Positions 1-8,899 of a stretch of 64,000 nt of DNA are shown one piece after another (within the stretch, counting starts at the first letter, position 1; each line of letters opens with the position of its first letter). A model generated the notes under the pieces. It saw only the letters and a program-made list of their open reading frames with translations. It was not told the origin of the DNA and made no database searches. Both the position numbers and the translations under genes were made by a program. This DNA is from Polaribacter sp. NJDZ03 (GTDB lineage: Bacteria; Bacteroidota; Bacteroidia; Flavobacteriales; Flavobacteriaceae): assembly GCF_019263805.1 (NCBI RefSeq), contig NZ_CP079195.1, positions 3,831,001 to 3,895,000 of the forward strand. Reading direction: 5' to 3'.

Positions 1-2383
1 GTCTCAGATTAATCCTGATGATATTGAGAATGTTTCAGTACTTAAAGGAGCTAATGCAGCTGCTCTTTATGGTAGTCAAGGGGCTAATGGTGTAATATTA
101 ATTACAACTAAAAGTGGAACTGTTGGTAAACTAAGTGGGAATATATCTTCTGGTATATTGTTTCAAAATGTGATAAACTTACCAGATATGCAATATAGGT
201 ATGGAGCTATAAATAATGAAGGTGATGAAAGTTGGTCTACACAACGTGAAAATTATAATCCTGATTTTATAGATGATTTTTTTGACAATGGTTATCAATT
301 AACTAATTCGCTAACTTTAAGTGGTGGTTCTGAGAAAAGTTTATCCTATTTATCTTATGCTAACACAACTTCTGCAGGTGTGACACCAGGAAATAAATAC
401 ATTCGGCATAATGTAACCTTCAAACAGACCAATAAATATTTAGATAATAAATTGAAGATTAGCTCTAGAGTGATGTTAAGTACTGAAAAAATAAGTAATA
501 AACCATCCTCAGGTTATTACTTTAATCCTTTAACGGGTTTATATTTATTTCCAAGAAATAAAGATTTTAGCCAGTTTGAAAATGATTATGAGGTTTATGA
601 TGAAGGTAGAAATCTTATGCTTCAGAATTGGTTTGTGGATAGTGATAAACAGCAAAATCCATATTGGATAATAAATAATAATAAAAGTGAAAATCATAAA
701 AAGAGGATAATTGCTAGTGTTGCTGCTGAGTATGATTTAAATGATAAGATGAAATTTCAAGTTCGCGCAAATTATGATTATGCTAGAAGCGAATGGGAAC
801 AGAAAATTAAGGCTGGAACAGCAGGAAGTTTAGCTCATGAAAATGGAAGATATCGATTTAATGACTTTACAAGTACAAAAATGTACACTGATGGTATATT
901 TAGCTATAATGATGAATTTGGGGATTTTGATATTGGGTTTATTTCTGGTGGTAGTTATGAGAAAAGTGAATTAGGTAAAGGTATCCAGGCAGATTCTGAT
1001 AATTATGGAATACAGTATGCAAACATTTTTAGCCTTCAGAATTTTTCTCAAAATGCTTTAATAGAGCAATCTGTAGATAGTCAAATGGAAAAACAAAGTC
1101 TCTTTGCTAATGTTCAACTCGGCTATAAGGATATGTTATTTTTAGATCTATCGGGTAGAAATGATTGGAGCTCTACATTAGCTTTTACTGAGAATAAATC
1201 ATATTTTTATCCTTCATTTGGTGCTACAGCGTTACTAAGTGAAATGTTTGATTTACCAGAATCTATTGTTTTTTCAAAAATTAGAGCTTCTTATTCTATA
1301 GTGTCTAACGAAGTGCCTGCTTTTTTTACACTTCCATTAAACGAAATAGATGGTAATGGTATAGTAATAAATACAAAAAAGCCTTTTGCTGAACTAAAAC
1401 CAGAGGACCAAAATAGTTTTGAAATTGGTACTGACTGGCGTTTTCTTAGCAGCCGCCTAGGTATAGATTTAACCTATTATAGAATTGATAATAAGAATCA
1501 ATTTCTTGAGTTAAGTGCACCTTCAGGTTCTGGATATAGTGTTTATTATGTTAATGCAGGTCATATAAGAAATTCTGGTTTTGAGGTTTCTCTAACAGGA
1601 TCACCAGTTAAGACTAATGATTTACGATGGGATACAACAGTAAATTTTTCTACTAACGAAAATAAAATATTAGAATTACATCCTGAACTACAAGGTAGAT
1701 ATGAAATCTCAAGAAGTGAAGGTTATGCACTTTACATTGTCGAAGGAGGTTCTTTTGGGGATATTTATACATATAAATTTGAAAAGGATGAGTATGGTAG
1801 AATTTTGATAAATGATAATGGTGCGCCACAACGAACTAGTGAGTATGAGAAAATTGGAAATTCACAACCAGATTTTCTTTTGGGGTGGAATAATAATATC
1901 AGCTATAAAAACTGGAACTTTAGTCTTTTAATCGATGGTAAATTTGGAGGAAAGGCAGTGAGTGCAACAGAGGCTTTACTTGATGCTTATGGTGTTTCTG
2001 AAAGAACAGCTGTAGCACGAGATAATGGACAAGTAAATATTAATGGAGTAGATTTAAGTGGTAACCCAGTGACTTCTGTAAACCCGGAAATCTATTATAA
2101 AGCTGTAGGGGGACGCGACGGGATTATGGAGAATTATGCTTATGATGCCACCAATATTAGATTAAAACAAGTCTCGTTATCTTATGATTTTGGTTTTAAA
2201 GAGACTTCTTTTTTTCGTGGAGCAAGTATTTCTTTTATAGCTAATAATTTATTTTTTATCTATAAAAAAGCGCCTTTTGACCCTGATCTAGCATTTAATA
2301 CAGGTAATAGTTTTCAGTCCTTTGATTTATTTAACCTTCCCTCTACTGCGTCTTACGGACTTAATTTAAATTTTAAATTTTAA
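1..2383 (+). CDS. SusC-like TonB-dependent outer-membrane receptor, 5' end outside window
   Basis: Outer-membrane TonB-dependent transporter of the SusC/RagA family, which imports oligosaccharides captured by its SusD lid. The reading frame is open from base 2, so the gene begins upstream of the window; about 794 codons are visible. The first residues show the end of the plug domain (VLKGANAAALYGSQGANGV and then ITTKSG), followed by a long beta-barrel with repeated aromatic strands and a C-terminal strand ending in LNLNFKF. The missing part would hold the signal peptide, carboxypeptidase-like domain and TonB box. SusD starts 12 bases downstream, the classic pair. Its cargo is inferred from the downstream enzymes to be N-glycan oligosaccharides. 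Confidence 0.93.
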   Translation, partial: SQINPDDIENVSVLKGANAAALYGSQGANGVILITTKSGTVGKLSGNISSGILFQNVINLPDMQYRYGAINNEGDESWSTQRENYNPDFIDDFFDNGYQLTNSLTLSGGSEKSLSYLSYANTTSAGVTPGNKYIRHNVTFKQTNKYLDNKLKISSRVMLSTEKISNKPSSGYYFNPLTGLYLFPRNKDFSQFENDYEVYDEGRNLMLQNWFVDSDKQQNPYWIINNNKSENHKKRIIASVAAEYDLNDKMKFQVRANYDYARSEWEQKIKAGTAGSLAHENGRYRFNDFTSTKMYTDGIFSYNDEFGDFDIGFISGGSYEKSELGKGIQADSDNYGIQYANIFSLQNFSQNALIEQSVDSQMEKQSLFANVQLGYKDMLFLDLSGRNDWSSTLAFTENKSYFYPSFGATALLSEMFDLPESIVFSKIRASYSIVSNEVPAFFTLPLNEIDGNGIVINTKKPFAELKPEDQNSFEIGTDWRFLSSRLGIDLTYYRIDNKNQFLELSAPSGSGYSVYYVNAGHIRNSGFEVSLTGSPVKTNDLRWDTTVNFSTNENKILELHPELQGRYEISRSEGYALYIVEGGSFGDIYTYKFEKDEYGRILINDNGAPQRTSEYEKIGNSQPDFLLGWNNNISYKNWNFSLLIDGKFGGKAVSATEALLDAYGVSERTAVARDNGQVNINGVDLSGNPVTSVNPEIYYKAVGGRDGIMENYAYDATNIRLKQVSLSYDFGFKETSFFRGASISFIANNLFFIYKKAPFDPDLAFNTGNSFQSFDLFNLPSTASYGLNLNFKF

Positions 2384-2394
2384 AATAAATTCTC

Positions 2395-4005
2395 ATGAAA
2401 TTAATTAATATAAAAATATTTATAATTTTCAGCATTGCATTAACTTCATTAAGTTGTACTAGTAATTTTGAAAATATTAATACTGACCCTTATGGAGTTT
2501 CGAATGAAACTTTAGAGCAAGACTATTATGATCTTGGAGCTTTTTTTCCTGGAATGATTAGAATGTTGGTTAATACAACAGATTTTAAATATCAAATAGC
2601 ACAAAACCTTACTACAGATTCTTGGGTTGGTTATTTAGCGCCTCCAACTCCATTTGCAGGAGGTGCTAATAATACAACTTATAAAATGGTGTGGAAAAAT
2701 GAAACCTGGAATAGTACTTATAGTGAAATAATGGCACCCTCCAAGCAAATTATAGAACGAGCACGTGAAAAAAATCAACCTCAATTTGAGGCTTGGGCAA
2801 AACTTATTCGTATTTACGGTATTCAGAAAGTAGCCTCACTACATGGACCTGTCATTTATTCTAATTATGGTGCAAGCAACACAGTATCTATATATGATAG
2901 TGAAGAAGTACTCTATAAAAAGTTTTTTGAAGATCTTGATGAAATTAATAAGGTTTTAATAGAATATATAGATTTTGAGGGATTTAAAAATTTTGATATT
3001 GCCTATAATGGTAATGTGTCTCAATGGCTAAAATTGTCGAATAGTCTTCGCTTGATGCTAGCTATGAGATTAAGTAATGTCGATCCCCAGCTAGCTCAAG
3101 AACAAGCTGAGAAAGCAACTTCGCATCAATTAGGTGTATTAGAAAGCAATGCAGATAATTTTCAAGTTCAGCTGGGGTCAGAGAGACATCCTCTTAATAC
3201 TATTGGTTATAGCTATAATGATACAAGAATGTCAGCAACCATGGAGTCTTTTTTAGTAGGGTTTAGGGATCAGCGAATTAGTAAGTTTTTTGCTCCAGTA
3301 ACAGGGGGGAATATGGAAGATTTAGTTGCGTCTCATCCAGAATACCCATATAAAGGTGTTAAAAATGGAGCAATATTAAATGCTAAAGAGAAAAGAGTTT
3401 CTTTTTCTAAGCCTGGAGTTTATTTCACCACAAATCCAGATTATATAGTTTTAAGTTATTCAAATATTAATTTTATGCTTGCTGAAGCTAGGTTAAGAGG
3501 TTGGGATGTTGGTGTTATGTCTGTAAAAGATTATTACGAAGAAGGTGTAAAAGCTTCTTTTCAACAATGGGGGGCAGAAGGTGTTGATGATTATTTATCA
3601 GATGACGTTAGTAAGCCTATTGATTATAAGGATCCTGCAGCAGATGTAGCAACAGAAAATGCTTTCGATGCACAAACAAATATTACAATTATGTGGGATG
3701 AAACATCTACTAACTCAATTAAATTGGAACGTATTATTACCCAAAAATGGATTGCTGGTTTTCCAAATTCTAATGAAGCATGGGTTGATTTTCGTAGAAC
3801 AGGTTTTCCGGCTATAGAACCTGTTTATAAAAATGATAGTGATTCAGGAGACGGAGTTGTTTTAGTGGGGGAGCATATAAAGCGTATGCGTTTTATAGAG
3901 GAGGAATATGCAGAAAACCCTAAAGGAATTGATGATGTCTTAGGGAAAATTAATGGACCAGATAAGATAAGTACTAGATTATGGTGGGATGTTAATGGTT
4001 TATAG
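2395..4005 (+). CDS. SusD/RagB-family glycan-binding lipoprotein
   Basis: Surface lipoprotein that binds oligosaccharide and closes over the partner SusC. The N-terminus is a lipoprotein signal with a lipobox ending LSC at residue 21, followed by the NINTDPYG start typical of the SusD-like_2 branch. The body is alpha-helical, and near the C-terminus comes the usual WIAGF...EAWVDFRRTGFP block and the terminal RLWWD. At 536 residues it has normal family length. The ATG lies 12 bases after the SusC stop, so the two are co-transcribed. A fragment resembling the C-terminus of a second SusD follows at 4142-4420. Confidence 0.93.
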   Translation: MKLINIKIFIIFSIALTSLSCTSNFENINTDPYGVSNETLEQDYYDLGAFFPGMIRMLVNTTDFKYQIAQNLTTDSWVGYLAPPTPFAGGANNTTYKMVWKNETWNSTYSEIMAPSKQIIERAREKNQPQFEAWAKLIRIYGIQKVASLHGPVIYSNYGASNTVSIYDSEEVLYKKFFEDLDEINKVLIEYIDFEGFKNFDIAYNGNVSQWLKLSNSLRLMLAMRLSNVDPQLAQEQAEKATSHQLGVLESNADNFQVQLGSERHPLNTIGYSYNDTRMSATMESFLVGFRDQRISKFFAPVTGGNMEDLVASHPEYPYKGVKNGAILNAKEKRVSFSKPGVYFTTNPDYIVLSYSNINFMLAEARLRGWDVGVMSVKDYYEEGVKASFQQWGAEGVDDYLSDDVSKPIDYKDPAADVATENAFDAQTNITIMWDETSTNSIKLERIITQKWIAGFPNSNEAWVDFRRTGFPAIEPVYKNDSDSGDGVVLVGEHIKRMRFIEEEYAENPKGIDDVLGKINGPDKISTRLWWDVNGL

Positions 4006-4141
4006 AAACTCATGTTTTAAAGTAATCTTATTTTCTGTTAGTATGTTCAAAATAGAGTTGCAAGTAGTTGTAACTTTATTTTATTTTTTAATAATATAAA
4101 TTCAGTTTTAATAGATCATTTCTAAACTAATAATCATAATT

Positions 4142-4420
4142 ATTGGGCAAACACCATTGTTGCCTTTAGAAACTTGGAGTGATCATAGAAGACTAGGTTT
4201 ACCATTTTTCGAGAATCCAGCAGTGGAAAAGCCTTTAACGGACATGCCACAATTAACAAATGGAAATTTTATGACCAATAGTATTGATTTTTATGGTCAA
4301 CGTTTAAAGTATCCTTCAAATTTTTCTAGTAATATTCCTGGAGGATACCAACAAGCAGTTGGTAAGTTAGGAGGACCAGATACTGTATTTACACCATTAT
4401 GGTGGGCACAGCAAAATTAA
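4142..4420 (+). pseudogene. C-terminal remnant of a second SusD-like gene
   Basis: About 90 codons with no ATG start (the only early start is TTG at 4157) encode LETWSDHRRLGLPFFENP and end with TPLWWAQQN. This corresponds to the last ~90 residues of SusD proteins: compare EAWVDFRRTGFP and RLWWDVNGL in the intact neighbour. No SusD N-terminus exists between 4006 and 4141, so I read this as the relic of a deleted paralogue, perhaps left by recombination between tandem SusCD pairs. It could be transcribed with the SusCD operon because the terminator lies after it. Translation as a functional protein is unlikely. Confidence 0.7.
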
Positions 4421-4466
4421 AATTTAAGGATGCCAAAAAGGTAATACTTGGTTTTTAGATGTAAAG

Positions 4467-4498
4467 AAAAAGGAGAGCTTAATAGCTCTCCCTTTTTT
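4467..4498. terminator. Bidirectional Rho-independent terminator
   Basis: A perfect 8-bp stem (GGAGAGCT at 4472-4479 paired with AGCTCTCC at 4484-4491) has a TAAT loop, six T after it on the plus strand, and five A before it that act as a T run for the minus strand. It separates the plus-strand SusCD unit from the convergent minus-strand regulator genes. Confidence 0.85.
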
Positions 4499-4552
4499 AT
4501 TGTTATTTATTTTGTAAATTTATTTGGTATTGTATGTTCTTGTTATAAAAAA

Positions 4553-5263
4553 TTAAATAGAAGATTTTAAGATTATATCCTTTACTTCATTTATGTAAGA
4601 TCTTCCTATAACATACCTCATTCCATCAATTTCAATACTATTACCTTCTACAGCATCAATTTTATTCATAGCAATAGTGTAGGATCTATGTATTCTAATA
4701 AAATTATTTTTAGGTAATAAATCTGTAAAGCTAGATAAGGTGCTGTGAATTAAAAACTTGCCGTTAGTGGTGTTGATTTTTAAGTAGTCCTTAAGACTTT
4801 CTATAACCAGTATTTCATCTAAGAAAATTTTTTTCATTTTTTTCTTATCAATTTTAATAAAAAGATATTGGCGTGTATTCTTAACAGGGTTTGTAGCGTT
4901 GTTAATGTCTAATCTACTATATACCTTATTTATGGCTTTCATAAATCTATGAAATTCATAAGGTTTTACTAGATAATCAATAACATCAAATTCGTAGGCA
5001 TCTATAGCAAACTCCGTATATGCACTAGTAATTATAATTAAAGGTGGGTTTTTTAGACTTTTAATAAAATTAAGTCCGTCTAAAACAGGCATGTTAATGT
5101 CAAGAAATATAAGATCAACTTTATTGTTTTTTATAAAATTTAAAGCATCAATTGCATTGTTAAAAGAGTTTACTAATTCTGCATCTTCAATTTGTTCTAA
5201 GTAATTTTTTACAACATTAACCGCTAAAGGTTCATCATCAATAATTAAGCATTTTATTTTCAT
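4553..5263 (-). CDS. LytTR-family response regulator
   Basis: Two-component response regulator that binds DNA through a LytTR domain. The receiver domain spans roughly residues 1-120: acidic pair D9/D10, phospho-acceptor D55 in FLDINMP, T79 in IITSAY and K100 in YLVKP. The LytTR domain spans ~135-236, with FIRIHRSYTIAMNKID and the IGRSY block. It is the second gene of a two-gene minus-strand operon, starting 45 bases after the kinase stop. Its place between SusCD and the glycosidase run suggests it controls this PUL, where flavobacteria more often use hybrid two-component or ECF/anti-sigma systems; that role is inference. Confidence 0.92.
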   Translation of the reverse strand: MKIKCLIIDDEPLAVNVVKNYLEQIEDAELVNSFNNAIDALNFIKNNKVDLIFLDINMPVLDGLNFIKSLKNPPLIIITSAYTEFAIDAYEFDVIDYLVKPYEFHRFMKAINKVYSRLDINNATNPVKNTRQYLFIKIDKKKMKKIFLDEILVIESLKDYLKINTTNGKFLIHSTLSSFTDLLPKNNFIRIHRSYTIAMNKIDAVEGNSIEIDGMRYVIGRSYINEVKDIILKSSI

Positions 5264-5308
5264 ACACCTTCACATTCATGAAAAGTTTTATAGAAAAAAT
5301 AAGTACAA

Positions 5309-6364
5309 TTAAGTTACTTTAATTTTTAGCTCTACAGTAAACTTATCATTAGTATTTATAGTTAGTTTATAGTCGTTTTTATTATAGCCTAAAGTTAACC
5401 TTTTTTTTACATTCTCTAAACCTATACCACTGGAATGTTCAAAAGTACTTTTATTTTCTGATACTGCAGGTAGTGGGTTGGTAATTGTAAAATAGAGGAA
5501 GTCTCCTTTTATAGTAAAATCGATATCAATTTTTTTAACACCTATATTTTTATTAACCCCATGTTTAAAAGCGTTTTCCACAAAAGTAAGTAGTAAAATA
5601 GGAGAAATTTCTTTGTCTTGAATATCTCCAGAAATAGACAAAGAAATTTGTAACAATTCATCATGCCTAATTTTTTCTAAATCTAAATAATTCTGAATGC
5701 ATTGTATTTCATTGATTAAAGATTGTCGATTAGATTTTGTTTCATAAAGTAAGTAGCGCATGAGCTCGGAAAGTCTTAAAATTATTTTGGATGTTTTTTC
5801 TGACTGTTCTAACGCAAGAGAATGAATATTGTTAAGTGTATTAAAAAAAAAGTGAGGAGATACTTGCGCTTTTAAAAACAATAATTCAGTTTCCAATTGT
5901 GTTTTTTCAAGATCTGCAACTAGTTTTTGCTTTTCTAAAAAATCGAAAGTAACCTTAATGGCTGTAATAAAAGTTATCACATATACTTCTCCTATCATCA
6001 TGTCTAAAACGTAATTTAATGACAGCGAATTAATAGGCTCAGGGCCTTCTGGCCAAACTTCATTACTTATTAAAAAATAAGTTAAATTAAATTTTGTGAC
6101 CACCATTAAAAATATTGCAATAAAAAATAGGGAAATGTATAACGTATATTTTCTTTTGAATAGAAATTTTGGCATCAAAAAAAGGATGTTAAAATAACAT
6201 AAAGAGATGTGAATTGGAAAACCTAATAAATTTGTTTTTAGAGAATACAAATAGTCATTAAAATAACTGCCCCAACGAAATGTATTGAAAAGAAAATAAA
6301 TAGACCAAAAAATAATGTGGTGCCAAAAAGATATTTTATAAAGGTGATTAGATTCAAAATTCAT
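5309..6364 (-). CDS. LytS-type sensor histidine kinase (His_kinase family)
   Basis: Membrane histidine kinase paired with the LytTR regulator. The N-terminal half carries four hydrophobic segments (about residues 13-28, 43-64, 76-99, 117-140) and no large periplasmic domain. A short coiled linker leads to the phospho-acceptor motif QVSPHFFFNTLNNI with H171. The ATPase domain includes the N-box around PILLLTFVENAFKHG (~255-270) and a G-box GIGLENVKKRL. The lack of an extracytoplasmic sensor domain suggests it senses through its membrane segments or a partner, unlike the two-component Y_Y_Y sensors of many PULs. It is divergent from the GH92 gene at 6619. Confidence 0.92.
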   Translation of the reverse strand: MNFESNHLYKISFWHHIIFWSIYFLFNTFRWGSYFNDYLYSLKTNLLGFPIHISLCYFNILFLMPKFLFKRKYTLYISLFFIAIFLMVVTKFNLTYFLISNEVWPEGPEPINSLSLNYVLDMMIGEVYVITFITAIKVTFDFLEKQKLVADLEKTQLETELLFLKAQVSPHFFFNTLNNIHSLALEQSEKTSKIILRLSELMRYLLYETKSNRQSLINEIQCIQNYLDLEKIRHDELLQISLSISGDIQDKEISPILLLTFVENAFKHGVNKNIGVKKIDIDFTIKGDFLYFTITNPLPAVSENKSTFEHSSGIGLENVKKRLTLGYNKNDYKLTINTNDKFTVELKIKVT

Positions 6365-6570
6365 TAATAAAAATCTTTTTTTTGATGTTTAGGAGAGTTG
6401 TTGTGCTGTCCGTCTAAAATTATTTTAATTGTGGTTAAATTTATGAATTTTTATAGAATAAATAGATTTTGTCTTTTTGATTTTAGAATTAAAATTATTA
6501 GTTGAGGATATTTATAAAATAATGATACTATTTATTCATAAAAAAGAAAACTCTTTTAAGTATTTTAGTT

Positions 6571-6604
6571 TTGATAAAAGTAAATATTGAGTTTTATAAT
6601 TTTG
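6571..6604 (+). promoter_or_regulatory. Possible Bacteroidota-type promoter for the glycosidase operon
   Basis: TAATTTTG at 6597-6604 fits the -7 consensus TAnnTTTG. A TTG at 6571-6573 could be the -33 element, but the 23-base spacing is longer than the usual 19-21. The GH92 ATG follows at 6619, giving a very short leader. The surrounding 6365-6618 intergenic stretch holds nothing else I can support. Confidence 0.35.
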
Positions 6605-6618
6605 TTTAATACATACAC

Positions 6619-8874
6619 ATGAAAAAAAAACACCTAATTATTCTTTGTTCTATTTTAATGGTAAGCTGCTCTAAAAATTCAGAAACCATAAATAATACTC
6701 AAGAAAAATCTTCAATAAGCTATGTAGATCCTTTTATAGGTACTGGAGGACATGGTCATACGTATCCTGGTGCAACTGTGCCTTTTGGTATGTTGCAGGT
6801 AAGTCCGGTAAACGGTATTAGTGAGTGGGATTGGTGTTCTGGTTATCATTATTCAGACGATGTTCTGGTGGGTTTTAGCCACTTAAGTTTAAGCGGAACA
6901 GGTATTGGAGATTTGGCTGATATTATTTTTATGCCGGTAAATAAAGAAGTAGATTTAACTATAAACCCACAGTCTAGAGATAGTATTTCTTATAAATCTT
7001 CTTACAGTCATAAAAATGAGAAAGCATCTCCTGGATATTATCAAGTTTTTTTAGAAGATCATGATGTTAATGTAGAGTTAACAACCTCTAAAAGAATAGC
7101 AAATCATAAATATTCATTTAAAAAAGGAGATAAAAATTCTGTTGTCATAGATTTAGGCTTTGCTATTAATTGGGACAGACCTTTAGAAACTTCTTTAAAT
7201 ATTGAAGACGAGTTCACTATAAGTGGAACTAGATTTAGTAAAGGTTGGGCTAACAATCAAAAAGTATTTTTTGTCGCTAAATTTTCGAAGCCAATTGTCA
7301 GTCATAAGTTGTATGCTGATGGTAATCTAACAGCTGAAGAATCAGCAAAAAGCAAAAAAACATCCACACAATTATTTTTTGATACAGATGATAAAAATGA
7401 ATTGCAAGTAAAAGTAGCACTTTCATCTGTGAGTATAGAAAATGCAAAAGATAATTTAGATACTTCTGATTTTAATTTTGAAGGCGTAAAAACTTCTGCA
7501 GAGAACTCTTGGGAGAAGGCATTGTCTAGTTTTAATGTAGAAACAAAAACAGACTCTTTAAAAACTATTTTTTATACCGCATTGTATCATGCACAGCTAG
7601 CTCCTGTTACGTTTAGTGATAAAAACGGACAGTTTAGATTGGAGAATGATAGTATTGTAACTGCAGAAAATTACACTGCATATTCTACTTTATCTCTTTG
7701 GGATACTTTTAGGGCAGAACACCCTTTATTAACCTTGATTGCTCCAGATAAAGCATCGGATATGATTAACTCTATGTTGGCATATTACGAACCTAAAAAA
7801 ATATTACCAGTTTGGACTTTGTACGGAAACGAAACAAATACAATGACGGGCTATCATTCCATACCTGTAATTGTAGATGCGTATAGAAAAGGTATTCGTG
7901 GTTTTGATGAGGAAAAAGCATACGAGGCAATGAAAATTACCATGCTGCAAGACGAACGTGGCTTAAATCATTATAAAAAATACGGATATATTCCTTATAA
8001 TCTAATAGATGAATCTGTAACCATTTCTTTAGAGTATGCTTATGATGATTGGTGTGTTGCAGAAATGGCAAAAATGTTAGGAAAGGAAGATGATTATCAA
8101 TTTTTCTTAAATCGATCTAAAGCATATCAACATTTATTTGACAAAGAAAGTGGTTTCATGCGTGGGAAATCTCAAGATGGAAAATCGTGGAACGAACCTT
8201 TCGATCCAAAACATTCTAACCACAGAGAGCAGACAGATTATACTGAAGGAAATGCTTGGCAACACAGTTGGTTTGTACCTCATGCAGTAGATAATTTAAT
8301 AGAAATTCATGGTGGTAATAAAGTTTTCACAAATCGTTTAGAGCAATTATTTACAGAAAGCTCAGAAATTACTGGCGATAATGTTTCTGCAGATATTACG
8401 GGGCTTATCGGTCAATATGCACATGGTAATGAACCGAGTCACCACATTGCGTATATGTTTAATCATGCAGCACAACCTTGGCGTACTCAGTTTTGGGCAC
8501 GTACTATTATGGATACGCAATATAATACAACACCAAACGGATTGAGTGGTAATGAAGATTGTGGGCAAATGAGTGCTTGGTATGTGTTGAGTTCTATGGG
8601 AATATACCCTATGAATCCGGCTTCTGGAGAATATGAAATTGGAACTCCAATTTTTGAAAAAGCAACAATGAATCTTCCTAATGGTAAAACATTTACTATT
8701 GAAGCAGAAAATATATCTGACAAAAATTTCTATATTCAATCGGCAACTTTTAATGGCGAAGTTTTTAATAAAACGGCTATTTCACACGATGCTATTTTAA
8801 AAGGAGGGAGCTTACATTTTGTAATGGGGGCTAAACCTAATAAAAATTGGGGAGTAATAGGTAACCAACAATAA
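6619..8874 (+). CDS. GH92 alpha-mannosidase, lipoprotein
   Basis: Exo-acting, calcium-dependent, inverting alpha-mannosidase of family GH92. The lipoprotein signal ends at MVSC (Cys16). The family hallmark N-terminus YVDPFIGTGGHGHTYPGAT lies near residue 34. The general-acid region is intact (HGNEPSHH, E605), as is the catalytic-base region SGNEDCGQMSAWY (E646/D647). At 751 residues the length is standard. It is the first gene of the plus-strand run, followed 25 bases later by the SSF transporter. The NEPSHH/GNEDCGQMS signature matches the classical alpha-1,2/alpha-1,3-mannosidase type. Linkage cannot be fixed from sequence. Confidence 0.95.
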   Translation: MKKKHLIILCSILMVSCSKNSETINNTQEKSSISYVDPFIGTGGHGHTYPGATVPFGMLQVSPVNGISEWDWCSGYHYSDDVLVGFSHLSLSGTGIGDLADIIFMPVNKEVDLTINPQSRDSISYKSSYSHKNEKASPGYYQVFLEDHDVNVELTTSKRIANHKYSFKKGDKNSVVIDLGFAINWDRPLETSLNIEDEFTISGTRFSKGWANNQKVFFVAKFSKPIVSHKLYADGNLTAEESAKSKKTSTQLFFDTDDKNELQVKVALSSVSIENAKDNLDTSDFNFEGVKTSAENSWEKALSSFNVETKTDSLKTIFYTALYHAQLAPVTFSDKNGQFRLENDSIVTAENYTAYSTLSLWDTFRAEHPLLTLIAPDKASDMINSMLAYYEPKKILPVWTLYGNETNTMTGYHSIPVIVDAYRKGIRGFDEEKAYEAMKITMLQDERGLNHYKKYGYIPYNLIDESVTISLEYAYDDWCVAEMAKMLGKEDDYQFFLNRSKAYQHLFDKESGFMRGKSQDGKSWNEPFDPKHSNHREQTDYTEGNAWQHSWFVPHAVDNLIEIHGGNKVFTNRLEQLFTESSEITGDNVSADITGLIGQYAHGNEPSHHIAYMFNHAAQPWRTQFWARTIMDTQYNTTPNGLSGNEDCGQMSAWYVLSSMGIYPMNPASGEYEIGTPIFEKATMNLPNGKTFTIEAENISDKNFYIQSATFNGEVFNKTAISHDAILKGGSLHFVMGAKPNKNWGVIGNQQ

Positions 8875-8899
8875 CTAATCAACTAATAATTACCCTCTA

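Noticed and set aside
8362..8739. Minus-strand open frame inside the first GH92 gene
   Set aside because: It is the antisense shadow of conserved GH92 coding sequence and has no start context or motif.
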